Source: Gloeophyllum trabeum ATCC 11539
Lineage: Eukaryota; Basidiomycota; Agaricomycetes; Gloeophyllales; Gloeophyllaceae
DNA length: 64,000 bases
Reading direction: 5' to 3'
NCBI RefSeq assembly: GCF_000344685.1
Contig: NW_006920416.1
Location: 382,734-446,733, forward strand
The notes under the pieces are model-generated. The model saw only the letters and a list, made by a program, of their open reading frames with translations. It was not told the DNA's origin and searched no databases. Shown here in pieces: positions 34,929 to 46,191 of this stretch (its first letter is position 1; every line of letters starts with the position of its first letter). The translations under genes and the position numbers were made by a program.

Positions 34929-35916
34929 GGTCCCTGTGACCATGGACCGCCTCCGGTGCTTCTTCTGCTTTTTGGTCCTTTCTCCTTTCTTCGTTCCCCT
35001 TGTTTCTTCGCTCTTCTTTGCTTCTGTCCCCATAATTATTCTTTCGCTCAAAGAGACTCCCCGTGGAGCTAATTATTCATCTCCTTTTGACCCGAGCCAC
35101 TAATACAGGGTTGCGCGTCTCATGCCGAAGATAAAAGAGCACTAAGCAAGTGCGTTCGTCATAGATAGTGCCCTGCGCGGTACGTCGGACGACGGTCCAA
35201 CGCTCTTCGTCGGTACCGACCCTCGAGTCAGTTTGAGAGAACATTGAGCACACCGGTACATACGATGCTTCCCTGGCTGACCAAGATTTTTTTGGACGGC
35301 TCCAGAACCACCTTACCTCATAGTAAGCTCTTCGAGCGGTGGCTCTTCCACGGATCAAAGATGTGCAAGTGATAATGACAGAGTTTACACACTTCTTGTT
35401 TACCATGGCGCCGGCGTTATCTCTTCTCCAGCTGTTGAGCTGCTCTTCCTGCTTGGCCGTGACCGAGGCCGAGTCAAGGTACGGGCTTGGGCAGGGTGTG
35501 ATATGTCGACATCCATCCTAGGTATTATTCAGCGCCATTCAGCTCGACATCGGCCGCCAGGTTGTATCCGCACCGGTGGTCGAGGGTGGTGGCGTCCGTT
35601 CTGAGCGCCTGCCTAATCTGGTAGGATCGGTTTGCAGATCTTTCCAGCACGATCGGTGACCACGCTCGGTTGGACAGTGAGAACGACCAGTTGCAAGACC
35701 GCGGCAGTCCCTGCAGAGTCAAGACGACGGGTTCTGGCGGAGACCGTTGCCGCGTTACACATGGGATGGACCTGGTCCTTGGAGTAAAGATTTCTTCCAC
35801 CTCGCGCTGGCTGCGGTATAAAGTGCGGGCTGGGGAGGGGGTGCGGCACTGATCAGTACCGCACACCCCACTCCACGTCCTCACAAGTAAACTCCCTCGA
35901 ACGCTTACATATCACG
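34929..35916. other. Intergenic, 1.0 kb; promoter of the SDR gene at its right end
   Basis: A strongly pyrimidine-rich stretch (about 34965-35045) follows the chitinase gene. Minus-strand frames at 35525-35884 show no family resemblance. TATAAA at 35817-35822 lies 95 bp before the ATG at 35917 and is a good promoter element. Confidence 0.6.
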
Positions 35917-37108
35917 ATGTCTACTACCCCGCAGAAGGCTCTCATCACCGGTGTCACCAGTTACATCGGCGCACACATCGCGCAGAAGCTCCTCCAGCAG
36001 GGCTGGAGCGTCCGCGGCACGGTGCGCAATCAGGCCAAGGCCAGGTGGTTGCACGATACGTTCAAGGCGGGCAGCCGGTTTGAGACCGTCGAGGCTGTTG
36101 ACATCCAGAAGAAGGATTCATTTGCCGAGGCTGTCAAGGGTGCGCAGGGTTTGATTAAGTTCTTTAGATGCAGCGGCTGACTGCTTTCTCTTAGGCGTTG
36201 ACGTCGTGTTCCACGTCGCCAGCCCCTTCTTCTTTGACATCAAGGACCCATATGAGGACCTGATCCACCCCGCAGTACGTTTCTTCGTTCAGTCCTCTCT
36301 CAACCCCTTGCTTACGGTATTCCTCAGATCAACGGCACGACCGCTCTTCTTGCCGCCGTCCACGAGAATGCCCCCAGCGTCAAGCGCGTCGTCGTCACCT
36401 CCTCGTACGCGGCGAACATGAAGCCGCACCCCGAGAACCCCAACTACGTCTACACCGAGGAAGAGTGGAACGACGATGCGTTCGAGCAGGTGAAGAAGGA
36501 GGGCAAGAACGTCCCTGGTATCATCGCGTACATCGCCTCCAAGAACGAGGCCGAGCGCGCGGCATGGAGGTTTGTCGAGCAGAACAAGGTGTGTATTACC
36601 CATGTTCCGCGCCTGTCAGTACCTCAAGTAACTGATCATATTCCTCCAGCCCAAGTTCGAACTCGCCGTGATCAACCCCGTCTACGTCTTTGGTCCCGCA
36701 ATCCACCACGTCGCCAAGGCCGAGGAACTCAACACGTCCGTCGCGCTCGTCTACGCCTTCCTCAACGGCAGCAAGCCTTCGCTGGCGCCCAAGGGCCCGC
36801 ACACCAACTACGTCGACGTGCGCGACGTCGCCGAAGCGCACATCAAGGCGGCGACGCTCCCCGAGGCGGCGGGGCAGCGCTTCATCCTCTCCGGCGGGCC
36901 CTTCTCGGACAACCTCATCGCCGCCGCGATCAAAAAGGCGTACCCGCAGTTCGCGGACCGTCTGCCCAAGGAGGGCTGGAACGAGAAGGAGGTCGCGAAG
37001 ACGGAGATTGACAACTCCAAGTCGCGCAAGGTCCTTGGCATCGACTACATTTCCCTCGACAAGAGCATCGCCGACACGGTCGAGTCGATCAAGCAGTTCG
37101 TGCAGTAA
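35917..37108 (+). CDS. NAD(P)-dependent extended SDR, GRE2 / dihydroflavonol-reductase-like
   Basis: Four exons, 35917-36139, 36195-36274, 36328-36588 and 36650-37108, give 340 aa, the usual length. The cofactor loop is TGVTSYIGAHIA near residue 12 (TGxxxxxGxx of extended SDRs). VFHVASPFFF follows, then VVVTSSYAAN, and the active-site pair is YIASK (YxxxK). Substrate-side blocks NPVYVFGP, NYVDVRDVAEAH and a C-terminal helix match the family of methylglyoxal/3-methylbutanal/ketone reductases and DFR-like enzymes. These reduce carbonyls to alcohols with NADPH in the cytosol. The exact substrate cannot be read. No signal peptide and no clear neighbour in a pathway. Confidence 0.92.
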
Positions 37109-37874
37109 AGGGCAACGGTTTGGTGGATACTCGACAGGAGAATAATAGAATAAAAATGTATGTATAATATAATAATGCAACAGCTTGGGTTTCATGTCCT
37201 TGTCAACGTTGGCGCTGCCGCCGGTAAGCTTCAGTTTCAGGGACCATGGCTGCGCTCGATCAGACGGCTATCGGGCGTGGCTCATCACAGCTGAGATTCT
37301 TCCGGGCGGTTCGACGTTTTGGCACTTCGTGCAGATTACGAAGTGTGGCCATGGACCGGCCCGGGGACAGCCGGTGGGTGCATTATACCGGTAGAATCAA
37401 AGCCACAGGTGGACGCGGAAATTCATACTCTAGACAAGCGCTTGCTCGTGTAATGCCAGCGTTAGTGTTTTGTAACCATGTCATGAAATGGCGTGCCTTT
37501 GCGTTGCAGAGGGGGCACTACTGAGGTGTCGGCCGAAAGGTCCAGAGCGAAATAATACCCTGTATTATTGACAAGAATGGGCGACGCCGTCTACGGTCCG
37601 TCCAGGATGCTATGGCAGCACAGAAACCATGTTGATGAGGGGATGAAGCTGGAACCGTGGTAGCTGACGATAGGGGGAGAGATATGCATAGCTCAGGATA
37701 CGATCAAATATACGGACGTAGCAGACAACAGCGACGGAGTAGAGCGAACTCGATATGGTGAATATACAGTATCAGACAGAGACAGACGATGAACTCAACA
37801 GGGACCATGTAAGCTAGAGAGACGGAGAAAGGAAAGTCCTACAACCAAAGCGGGTGACCAGAACAACGGCACGC
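37109..37874. other. Convergent 3' intergenic region, 0.8 kb
   Basis: It separates the convergent SDR and RRM genes. It contains AT-rich 3' end sequence (AATAATAGAATAAAAATG at about 37140) and no coding exon that I can support. Confidence 0.6.
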
Positions 37875-38843
37875 TCAATCGACGTCCATCGCAGCACCCG
37901 CACCCCCACGACCACCCCTCCGTCTGCGGCCTCGTCCCCTGCCGCCCCTGCCGCGACCACCACCTCGACTGGGGAGGTAATCCTTCGGGTCAGCCCCTGG
38001 AGGCGCAACGAGCACGGTTGCACGACTGTCGGAGGCCAGGATGGAATCCGACCGCATTTTTCTGTGAATTAAAATAAGATGTCAATATAGGAGGAATGGA
38101 GCCTGAAAGTGCTACTCACGATCCCGTATTCGTACTGGGACCATCAGTATCCATCAACACATCTACACTCCCGTCCACAACCGCCAACCCTAATCTCCCG
38201 CCGAGCGTCGCATTCGTACCGCCCACAATCTCCACGCGCAGCGTCCGCCCATCCGCCTGCTGCTTATCGAACTTCTTCACCGCCGCCTGCGCGTCCGGTG
38301 CGTTTTTGTACGTCAGGCGCACCGTGACGTCCTGGCCGGGGCTCGACACGACCGTGGCCTTGGTGATCGGCCCGCAGCGTTTGAAGATCGCCTCGACGTC
38401 CGCGGCGGTCGTCCCGCGCACGAGCCCGGTGACCTCGACGACGTTCCCGCGCATGCTCGCGCCCTTGATGCTGATGTCCCCGCCGCGCTCCAGCCCCAAC
38501 GCGTCCTTCAGGGCTTTGTCGGCCAACCCGAAATTTGCTTTGGGAGGGGGCACGGAGCCCGTCGAGAGGCGCGAAGAGAGAGAGCGTTTGTTGTTGGACG
38601 CGCTGGGGGTGTCGAAAAGGTCGTGTTGCCAGGGTTCATCGGGGTTCCCTTTGGGTGGGCGACCGTTCCGGTTCTGTTGCAGTCCGAGACGCGAACGCCA
38701 GAGGGACGGAATTCGTAAGTTTTCGAGCGATACCTCAGAGTTTTGTGCTATGCACGCACGTAAGGACTTGCGCGGTTGGTGTTCTTCGAGCGAACGGGCC
38801 CGACACCGTCTGCGGGACTAATACGCTCGAGTAGGGAGGCCAT
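37875..38843 (-). CDS. RNA-binding protein with one RRM and a C-terminal RGG tail
   Basis: Three minus-strand exons, 38843-38760, 38673-38120 and 38061-37875, give 274 aa. The first exon (MASLLERISPADG...NRASPY) splices to NRNGRPPKGNPDEPWQHDLF with a GTGCGT donor. An RRM lies at about residues 105-178: VEVTGLVRGT as RNP2-like strand, AIFKRCGPITKATVV, VTVRLTYKNAPDAQAAV as RNP1-like, and GRTLRVEIVG. The C terminus is an arginine-glycine block (RGGGRGRGGRGRGR) ending AAMDVD. The layout resembles ALY/REF mRNA export adaptors, with an acidic end after the RGG region, but the N-terminal REF motif is not convincing, so I give no symbol. Likely nuclear and acting on mRNA. Confidence 0.85.
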
Positions 38844-40723
38844 AGTCGATAGTCCTCGTCGTGAAAGATGAATAAACAGGCGTGGTCGTTGGCTGAGACG
38901 GCGAGCAGAGGTGGCCGGCGATGGCAGCGCAAACTGGGGAATGGGAGGCTGTGGCGTTTGTTGTGGTGTATTTGTTCATGTAGGCCACCGCTAGCATTGC
39001 CTCGGAAGTTGCAACTTTGAACGCTCTTCGAGTTGGATTGCCACATGTGCCTTCGAACTCTACAGTGATGCTCTTCCGGTATGTAGGCATTTGGATAGGT
39101 CGAGAAGCTAGGCACTTTCTGGTGGTTTTGAGTTGCTGCTCATAGTTCGAAGTTTGCCACAGATCTCATATTGCTATTAGTGCCCAGTGAGTCCTGCAAG
39201 CTACTTCAGTATATATCACTTGCTTTACCAGGATATCGCAGTAAGTATCTATGCCATCATGTGGGCGGGTGGTACGGAAATGCATACTGAGCCCTTCCTT
39301 GAATTACCCGCTCATTGGATTGTATACAGTATCGTAAGGGATGGACTGTGACGTCTTTGCAGCACCGAAGGCCCTTTACAGAATGTGCTCTGCTGTCCTC
39401 TTTGCTTCGAATTTTTCTGGGTCTTCTCCGATCTTCTCCGATCGCTTCAAAGCATCCAGGCAGCAACTTGCTAACTCCGATGCTCTCGCTCACTTGCATC
39501 AAGTTACCTCGGATGGTATGGCTTTCCCGTTGACATCCAAGTACCGCCGTCTCAGACCCCGCTGAGATGCACTCTTCTGCTGAGACGACATGGCGAAAGT
39601 ATCGTCCGTGTCGCATAGACAGTATAAACTCGTTGGTGCGTGGACATCGCAAATGGTTTTGTCCTTGACCTAACGGACGTACCGGTCGGTATGGCACGTT
39701 GGACCCTACCTATCTCGAGGCTTGGACGGAAGACATTTAGCGGGGTCTGGAAGCTAACGGCGGCAATTGGGGCCGAACCATCCGCAACATCACGTTCATA
39801 AGGTCAGTTTAGGACTACTCAATGTCTTATCAGTGTACCCTGCGCTCATGTAGGACGTCCATTATGTTTGCTCGCCGACAGTGGCCCTTCACATCCAGGC
39901 GATGCACCACCCGCCGAGCCATCCTTGCGATGGTAGAATGCATACATTTGATTGGACCCCGCACGTACTCCAAACGTATTGTAGGCGTATTCAGCTAGGC
40001 CTGCAAAATGAGGTGAGCGTTTGATCAATCCGAGGCACACCCCAGGCTACTTTGAGTGTGGCTCCTCATGGCCCACGAGCTGGGCAGATATCTCGAAAAT
40101 AGCTGGCTTTCTGTGGGCGAACCTGACCTTGTTTGAATTACGGACGCTTCAACAGCGCGATCACTGCCGCCGCCACTAGTACCGCACTCGCCCGTTAGAG
40201 CCCCAGGAAATGCCGCACCACGTTCGAGCGTATGACATCGCTTACCTGCGAATGTACTGTAAAAGTTGAGAACGCTCACTGTTCTATTATCCCTGTTGGA
40301 CCACCTATTGCATAGGGGACCAATGCAGACCAGAGGATGCTCGTCAGTCATAACATAGACCCTTACCTGGAACGAGCAAGCGGCACGTGAAGTCGGCGAA
40401 ATCTTCCGGTCAAATACAATCGACGGAGTGAGGTACTTACCGTACCCGAGACTCAGAGATGAGGCTAAGTCCTCGGACCTTCTGGTCCGTTCTCCGAGGT
40501 CCAGTTGAGAGTCCTGCGCGCGGGAGACTCAGAAGTAAATCTGATCATAGGAAAGTTTACGGTCTTAATCGGATTACATAAGCAACTCCCGCCACCGCTG
40601 CAAGTCAAGCTCGGGAGGCGGGCAGATGCAGCCTCCTCCATGAGGGTACGGTAGGGTAGAAAATTCGGAATAAAATTTCTTTGAACTATAGTACATGTGC
40701 AGCTACGGTACAGTGCAGCTAAG
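38844..40723. other. Gene-poor stretch, 1.9 kb
   Basis: The first 300 bases hold the RRM promoter. The remainder has only short overlapping frames (for example 39257-39697 and 40025-40351) with no family resemblance, no paired splice sites and no signal peptide. I see no RNA gene. Confidence 0.5.
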
Positions 40724-41077
40724 TAAGGAATAAATACCAGGAGCAAGCAAGTAGGTCAGCTAAAGCTCGGGGCAAGCCACAGATCTGGGTGCCGAGTGGA
40801 CTGTGATGCCGCGGTTGGGACTGTGAATTTCCCGACCCGAACCTAGCTGAGGAGGGGGTCGATTTTGGCGCGCGCCCGCGCCAAATCGCGTCACGACGCG
40901 ATTTCCGCTGGCGAAATTCACAGTCCATAGCCTTGGCATTTACAGTCCCTCGGGTAGATATCTGGTTACCTCACCCGCGCGTTTGTAGGGTTCCCGAGCG
41001 CCTGATGTGCTTCTTTGACCCTCAAATATTACTAACAATAGCATAGATTATATTTGCAAGTATATACAATATTTGAA
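40724..41077. repeat. 354-bp direct repeat, left copy, at the edge of a sequence gap
   Basis: Starts TAAGGAATAAATACCAGG and ends ACAATATTTGAA directly at the first N. By eye it is identical base for base to 41591-41944. Copies with no divergence abutting both sides of a run of N are most easily explained as overlapping contig ends that the assembler did not merge. Confidence 0.9.
40818..40926. mobile_element. 109-bp palindromic MITE-like element
   Basis: Terminal inverted repeats GGACTGTGAATTTC (40818-40831) and GAAATTCACAGTCC (40913-40926) are perfect over 14 bp. The interior has a second hairpin with 10-bp arms (AAATCGCGTC and GACGCGATTT, 2-base loop). Further GGACTGTRA motifs occur in both orientations just outside (about 40797, 40940, 42030 and 42040). 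No coding capacity. It is duplicated at 41685-41793 because it lies within the repeated gap flank. Confidence 0.7.
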
Positions 41078-41590
41078 NNNNNNNNNNNNNNNNNNNNNNN
41101 NNNNNNNNNNNNNNNNNNNNNNNNNNNNNNNNNNNNNNNNNNNNNNNNNNNNNNNNNNNNNNNNNNNNNNNNNNNNNNNNNNNNNNNNNNNNNNNNNNNN
41201 NNNNNNNNNNNNNNNNNNNNNNNNNNNNNNNNNNNNNNNNNNNNNNNNNNNNNNNNNNNNNNNNNNNNNNNNNNNNNNNNNNNNNNNNNNNNNNNNNNNN
41301 NNNNNNNNNNNNNNNNNNNNNNNNNNNNNNNNNNNNNNNNNNNNNNNNNNNNNNNNNNNNNNNNNNNNNNNNNNNNNNNNNNNNNNNNNNNNNNNNNNNN
41401 NNNNNNNNNNNNNNNNNNNNNNNNNNNNNNNNNNNNNNNNNNNNNNNNNNNNNNNNNNNNNNNNNNNNNNNNNNNNNNNNNNNNNNNNNNNNNNNNNNNN
41501 NNNNNNNNNNNNNNNNNNNNNNNNNNNNNNNNNNNNNNNNNNNNNNNNNNNNNNNNNNNNNNNNNNNNNNNNNNNNNNNNNNNNNNNNNN
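41078..41590. other. Assembly gap (513 N)
   Basis: A run of 513 unknown bases between the two identical 354-bp copies. Nothing can be said about its content; it may not exist in the genome. Confidence 0.99.
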
Positions 41591-41944
41591 TAAGGAATAA
41601 ATACCAGGAGCAAGCAAGTAGGTCAGCTAAAGCTCGGGGCAAGCCACAGATCTGGGTGCCGAGTGGACTGTGATGCCGCGGTTGGGACTGTGAATTTCCC
41701 GACCCGAACCTAGCTGAGGAGGGGGTCGATTTTGGCGCGCGCCCGCGCCAAATCGCGTCACGACGCGATTTCCGCTGGCGAAATTCACAGTCCATAGCCT
41801 TGGCATTTACAGTCCCTCGGGTAGATATCTGGTTACCTCACCCGCGCGTTTGTAGGGTTCCCGAGCGCCTGATGTGCTTCTTTGACCCTCAAATATTACT
41901 AACAATAGCATAGATTATATTTGCAAGTATATACAATATTTGAA
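41591..41944. repeat. 354-bp direct repeat, right copy
   Basis: Begins at the first base after the N run and matches 40724-41077 exactly by eye, including the palindromic element (here 41685-41793). After 41944 unique sequence resumes (GCACGGGAGGCG). Confidence 0.9.
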
Positions 41945-43107
41945 GCACGGGAGGCGTGTATCTGGCCCTCCAGCAGGCCGGGATGGACGGGGAATGGAGA
42001 GGCCGGGGTCCCAAATGGCGTGGGAACTGGGACTGTAATGGACTGTGGCTCCCCCGCCACAGGACCGTAGATCTCACGGAAGAAGTACTAATTCCTCATG
42101 TGATGATCCATTAATATGCAACGCTGGTTGGCTACTGTCAACCTAACGGCGTCCGAACGACTGCGAAATGTTAGTCAGTCCGCTTTCGTGGTTGGCCGGC
42201 ATCGTGACGAGCAACAGCCAGCCATGGCCACTTAGAGAACAGTATGAGGTCGAGACCAGTAAGATTCATTCTAGTCACAATATTGGACAGGACTAGATGT
42301 GCCATTCTTGTGCGCTTCAAACATTTCTAGATGGGAGGACGAGAACACCGAGCTTTATCCATGCAACGTTCTCTACGAGACCCGGGGTTACGCGCCTGCA
42401 GCTCAGTCCCTTGAAGTAATCCAAGCAAGCGTGTACCGTTATCCGTACTCCACCTCTCTTTACAACAACTACGTGAAGGTTAGGGTTACTCGAGACGCAT
42501 CTGTCGAAACGGCAGTCTAGTTCCTGAACGAGCGCGGTCAGTCCACGCCGGCGCGAACAGTGTTGGCCCCGTGCCACTCTCACTCCACCTCTGCCGGGTC
42601 GCTGCGGCGTTGCCACCGTCTATTGCGCCTGTATGTCGACGGGGCTTCGCTGACATTTCACGCGATTATGCGTGACTTACGATGATAATGCGATCAAGGC
42701 GCACGACGGGAACCATACCCCGAAGTCTCGTTCACGCCACTGGCAAGCTGCGGAAGTCGGGGTGTTCCACAGCCCTGCTATCCCTTCCAATGACGGGTGG
42801 TGTTTCACGGGTACGCTATGTAACTCAGGATCACCTGCTGATGCTGCAGCTGGAGCTCAGTTGTACCTGGTAGGCTGCAGCAACTTAGCGTCACGTACAT
42901 ACAAGCTCGGCGCACGCACCCCTACACGACCCGCATCAATCCTCAGGCCTCGGGACTTGTGCAATCCTGCGTGCATCTAGATCCTGATCCCGATCTAGAC
43001 TGCGTCACGACTCACCGAGGGCAGTTAAAAGGCGTAGCAGATGGCTCGTTGCCTCCTCACCGCCTGCTGGATACTTCCTACAGTTTACGAGACACATCGC
43101 GATCGCC
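41945..43107. other. Intergenic, 1.2 kb
   Basis: No supported gene. Two GGACTGTRR motifs at about 42030-42045 are probably relatives of the palindromic element. Frames at 42299-42520 and 42672-42980 have no family resemblance. The right end is the upstream region of the small secreted protein. Confidence 0.5.
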
Positions 43108-43811
43108 ATGAAGTTCACCTTTGCTACTGCTCTCGCCGGCGCGCTCGCCACGCTCGCCGCTGCTGCAACCAAGCCTGTCTTCGTTGACACCCCGTAAGGC
43201 CCTTCCAGGTCGACTTGTCGGAAGCACTCACGTCCTCTAGGGTTTCGCTTGTTCGATGCGAGATCAGCACGTTCCACTGGGGTGGCGGAGTCCGTGAGTA
43301 TCCACGATCGTGTCATTCGAACCGATGATATGACTTTTATGTTCGCAGCTCCTTACTTCGTGGTATGTAGACTTCTGCGCCGATATTGGCGGGCTTAGAC
43401 GACTAATGTACCTCACCTTGCTCTTTGGTATTCGATATCCCTTTCGAATAGAGGTAAGCAACTCATGTCTTCCAGACATACCGGTTATTCAACTTGATGC
43501 CCGTTCGCAGGGTCCTTGACGCGATCAACAATACCGCAGTCGGCGAGTTCGGCAATACGGAAGAAGACGGTGCTGAATGGCTTGTCGTCGCCCCAGTCGG
43601 TATGTCGTTCTGGCTGCGCCCATCCGCGTATGCCGCTGATTGATCTCCGTCGTATGACAGGCGATCCGCTCTACCTGGAAGTCAGGGACTCTGACGGCCA
43701 CTTAGCCGTCTCTGCCCAGGTCAGGGTCCAGCCTGGAGGTAAGGACTCCCTCCCTGGAGCTTCATGTCTATATTGATTGTTGTGTATATCCGTGCAGACC
43801 ACGAGTGCTAA
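43108..43811 (+). CDS. Small secreted protein, about 122 aa, beta-sandwich-like
   Basis: Six in-phase exons: 43108-43193, 43241-43293, 43349-43362 (14 bp), 43476-43599, 43661-43738 and 43798-43811. The signal peptide is typical (MKFTFATALAGALATLAAAA). The mature chain begins KPVFVDTP and continues VRCEISTFHWGGGVPPYFV, a pattern shared by many small secreted basidiomycete proteins with a Kre9/KNH-like or Ser/Thr-rich anchor-protein fold (usually CxxVxxxWxGGxxPYxL). DPLYLEVRDSDGHLAVS and VRVQPGDHEC close it. The third intron is long (113 bp); an extra tiny exon or another acceptor cannot be excluded, so residues around TYRLFNLMPV are uncertain. It lacks the usual long Ser/Ala-rich tail and GPI signal, so it may be a shortened member. 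Confidence 0.65.
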
Positions 43812-44422
43812 ACAGATTTCGTCGAACGGATGAGGTAGTTTTATCGCCGCGCTGAACCTTTGCCAACTGGTTTACGGACCTTCTGTACTCGCAGATGTAT
43901 ATCAGAGATAATTCAGAAAGTTCAGCCTCGTTTGAGTTTCATAATCTCCCGCAGTTTACTCTGGTAGACAGCGACCAACATCTGTCAAGTAGAGCGAGTC
44001 CGCGTTTGGAAGTGTTTAGGGCAACAAATGTACCAATTTACCAATTGACCGGATGGATCGCGACAAACTATGCATGTAACCGGATGGGAAATCCTTACGT
44101 TAGCAATGCCCTAAAGCGGAAACGACCCATGCGGTCCGGGTCAAAGTGGCTTCTGGACCGGCACCACTAGGCCTACAACAGGCTTGCACTGACCTTTCTT
44201 ACGTCCTGCTTTACTTGCGTTTCCCTTGCTGCTGGCCTTCTGAGTTAAAAGGTGAAGGATATTGGCGAGAGCATTTGGATTCTTAGCAGTGCATTCCAGG
44301 TGCGTGTCTGGAGAGGACGCCTGCTCACTGTGTGTACTGATCTTTGTTGTACAGTTCGTTCTGCACAAGTGGACTGGCGTATGGCGATGGTGCAGAGACT
44401 ACACTCGGAATTCATTAGACCT

Positions 44423-45784
44423 ATGGCGCTCGACAGCGGGCAGAGCGACAGTTCAGCTCTCGACTTGGTGCACAATGCCTACCGCAAGCTCGAGCACGAG
44501 GAGCTCGTCCTTTTCCTCAAAGTACGTTCATTACCGACGACGGGGAGCGACTCCGAACTGGCTTCACGGCTAGCGCACTACGACATCCACACATTTAATA
44601 TCCCCGAGTTGTACATTAGCCCAAGGACTAGCCCGAACCCAACGCTGAAGAGCGTTAGCAGAGCAAGCTTCCATGCATCCCCACCCTCGCCGCCTGACTC
44701 TGTATCCCTTCCCCCTTCGTTACATTACCCGCAAAAGTCTGTGAAAGCACGACAGCAGATCATGGCCCCCGACCTCCCGGTAGAGTTGATCGCAGAGATC
44801 ATGGACCGCCTGGGCGACTGGGAGCTGTGCAAGGCAGTCGGCGTGCCCACCTCTTTACCGCGGCCCCTCTCCTGGGCACGGGCGTCATCCACCGACGAGG
44901 CCATGCTCACAGGCTACCTCCCTTTAATCCGGTCGGTCGACCCCGGCGCGAACCCGCCCACCAAGGTCGGCGCCAGCCTCGCCGTGCGCTTCGGGTATGT
45001 CCATGTCCTGGCCTACTTCTTCCTGCATCATCGAGACATCTTCCTGGAGGTGTTCTGTCCGCACAAGACGATTCCCACCATCGCGTCGAATAGCGGGCGC
45101 ACGGCGGTTTTGTCGTGGTTAAAACACACTTTGGATGCGAACCCAGATTTACCGCGGCTGCAGCCGAAAGTGATTGCGGAGTGTATTGATGGAGCGTCCC
45201 GGCACGGCCAGGTCGTTTCCCTAGATTGGTGGCTGCAGTACTCCGATCTCGCCCAAGAACCTATAGCGCACCCAGTTCCATTCGAGTACACTGAATACGC
45301 CTTGGAGTTCGCCTCTGCGAAGAACCACTTGTCGGTCCTCCAGTGGTGGAAAACACACCACCTCTCTCCGCCGCACCTCTCTCTAAAACCCGGTCGTTCC
45401 CTCGACTTCGCCTCCACAGCAGGCAACATCGATGTGCTTAACTGGTGGGCGACGTCGTCATTAGAATTCAAGTACGATAAATCTGCGATGTACCTCGCGA
45501 GCTGTCACGGCAAGGTCGACGTGCTCAAGTGGTGGCTGCAGAGCGGGCTGCGGCTGCAGTACGACGGGGAGGTCCTTGTCGGCGCGACGAAGCACAACCG
45601 GCCAGAGGTGCTCGAGTGGTGGGACAAGAGCGGGCTGGAGGTGCAGTACCGGATGTGTGACGTGGAAGAGGCGCTCGAAGATGCGATTGGGGGTGGCGAG
45701 CAGGCGAGGGAGTGGTGGAGGCGGAAAGGTGTTGACTTCAATACGACGGATAAGGAGTGGACGCAACTGAGGAATCTCAACTGA
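44423..45784 (+). CDS. SAP-domain / F-box-like / ankyrin-like repeat protein
   Basis: One uninterrupted frame, 453 aa from the ATG at 44423. In-frame ATGs at 44381 and 44387 are possible, but the protein-like sequence begins at MALDSG. Residues of about 17-50 form a SAP-like helix pair (LEHEELVLFLKVRSLPTTG, SELASRLAHYDIHTF). A basic, Pro/Ser-rich linker follows. DLPVELIAEIMDRLGDWEL (about 115-133) is F-box-like. The rest is a series of helix pairs with a recurrent double tryptophan (SLDWWLQ, VLQWWKT, VLNWWAT, VLKWWLQ, VLEWWDK), each preceded by ASxxGxxxV-type segments, so these are diverged ankyrin-like repeats. The combination is common in Agaricomycetes. SAP would suggest DNA or RNA contact and the F-box a ubiquitin-ligase link; neither is proven here. 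Confidence 0.85.
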   Translation: MALDSGQSDSSALDLVHNAYRKLEHEELVLFLKVRSLPTTGSDSELASRLAHYDIHTFNIPELYISPRTSPNPTLKSVSRASFHASPPSPPDSVSLPPSLHYPQKSVKARQQIMAPDLPVELIAEIMDRLGDWELCKAVGVPTSLPRPLSWARASSTDEAMLTGYLPLIRSVDPGANPPTKVGASLAVRFGYVHVLAYFFLHHRDIFLEVFCPHKTIPTIASNSGRTAVLSWLKHTLDANPDLPRLQPKVIAECIDGASRHGQVVSLDWWLQYSDLAQEPIAHPVPFEYTEYALEFASAKNHLSVLQWWKTHHLSPPHLSLKPGRSLDFASTAGNIDVLNWWATSSLEFKYDKSAMYLASCHGKVDVLKWWLQSGLRLQYDGEVLVGATKHNRPEVLEWWDKSGLEVQYRMCDVEEALEDAIGGGEQAREWWRRKGVDFNTTDKEWTQLRNLN

Positions 45785-46191
45785 TCGTTCTGCTTGCCGC
45801 GTTGGTCTGTTTTTTCTCCCTTGTCCGCCCTGGTTGACTGATGTAATGATTACTTGTAGATTTTGTATCTGTATTATAGTTGTCCTCGTCCATCGGCTAT
45901 CGTGCATCTCGCTCAGTACTGTACTATCTTTGCTCGATAGTAATGTGAAAACCGTTATTTTCGCCCTATTGATGCTGTGCTGACCACGCGAAGAAGCTGA
46001 TAGCTATTCTCAGTCTGCCGTGCCCATTTCATGCCGATCAAATGATGACATTTCTATCTTTACAGCTATCTCGGAATATGTGCGTAACGAAAAATATAGC
46101 GTCAGTACCTGGGTCAGATGCACGGAAGCGCACGGTCCTCTCCCGTACTTGATAAGCCGGGAGCCTAGCACCGTGACTACTCAAGGACAGT

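Noticed and set aside
36596..37195. 199-codon minus-strand frame opposite the SDR gene
   Set aside because: Antisense shadow of the last SDR exon; no domain and no splice support.
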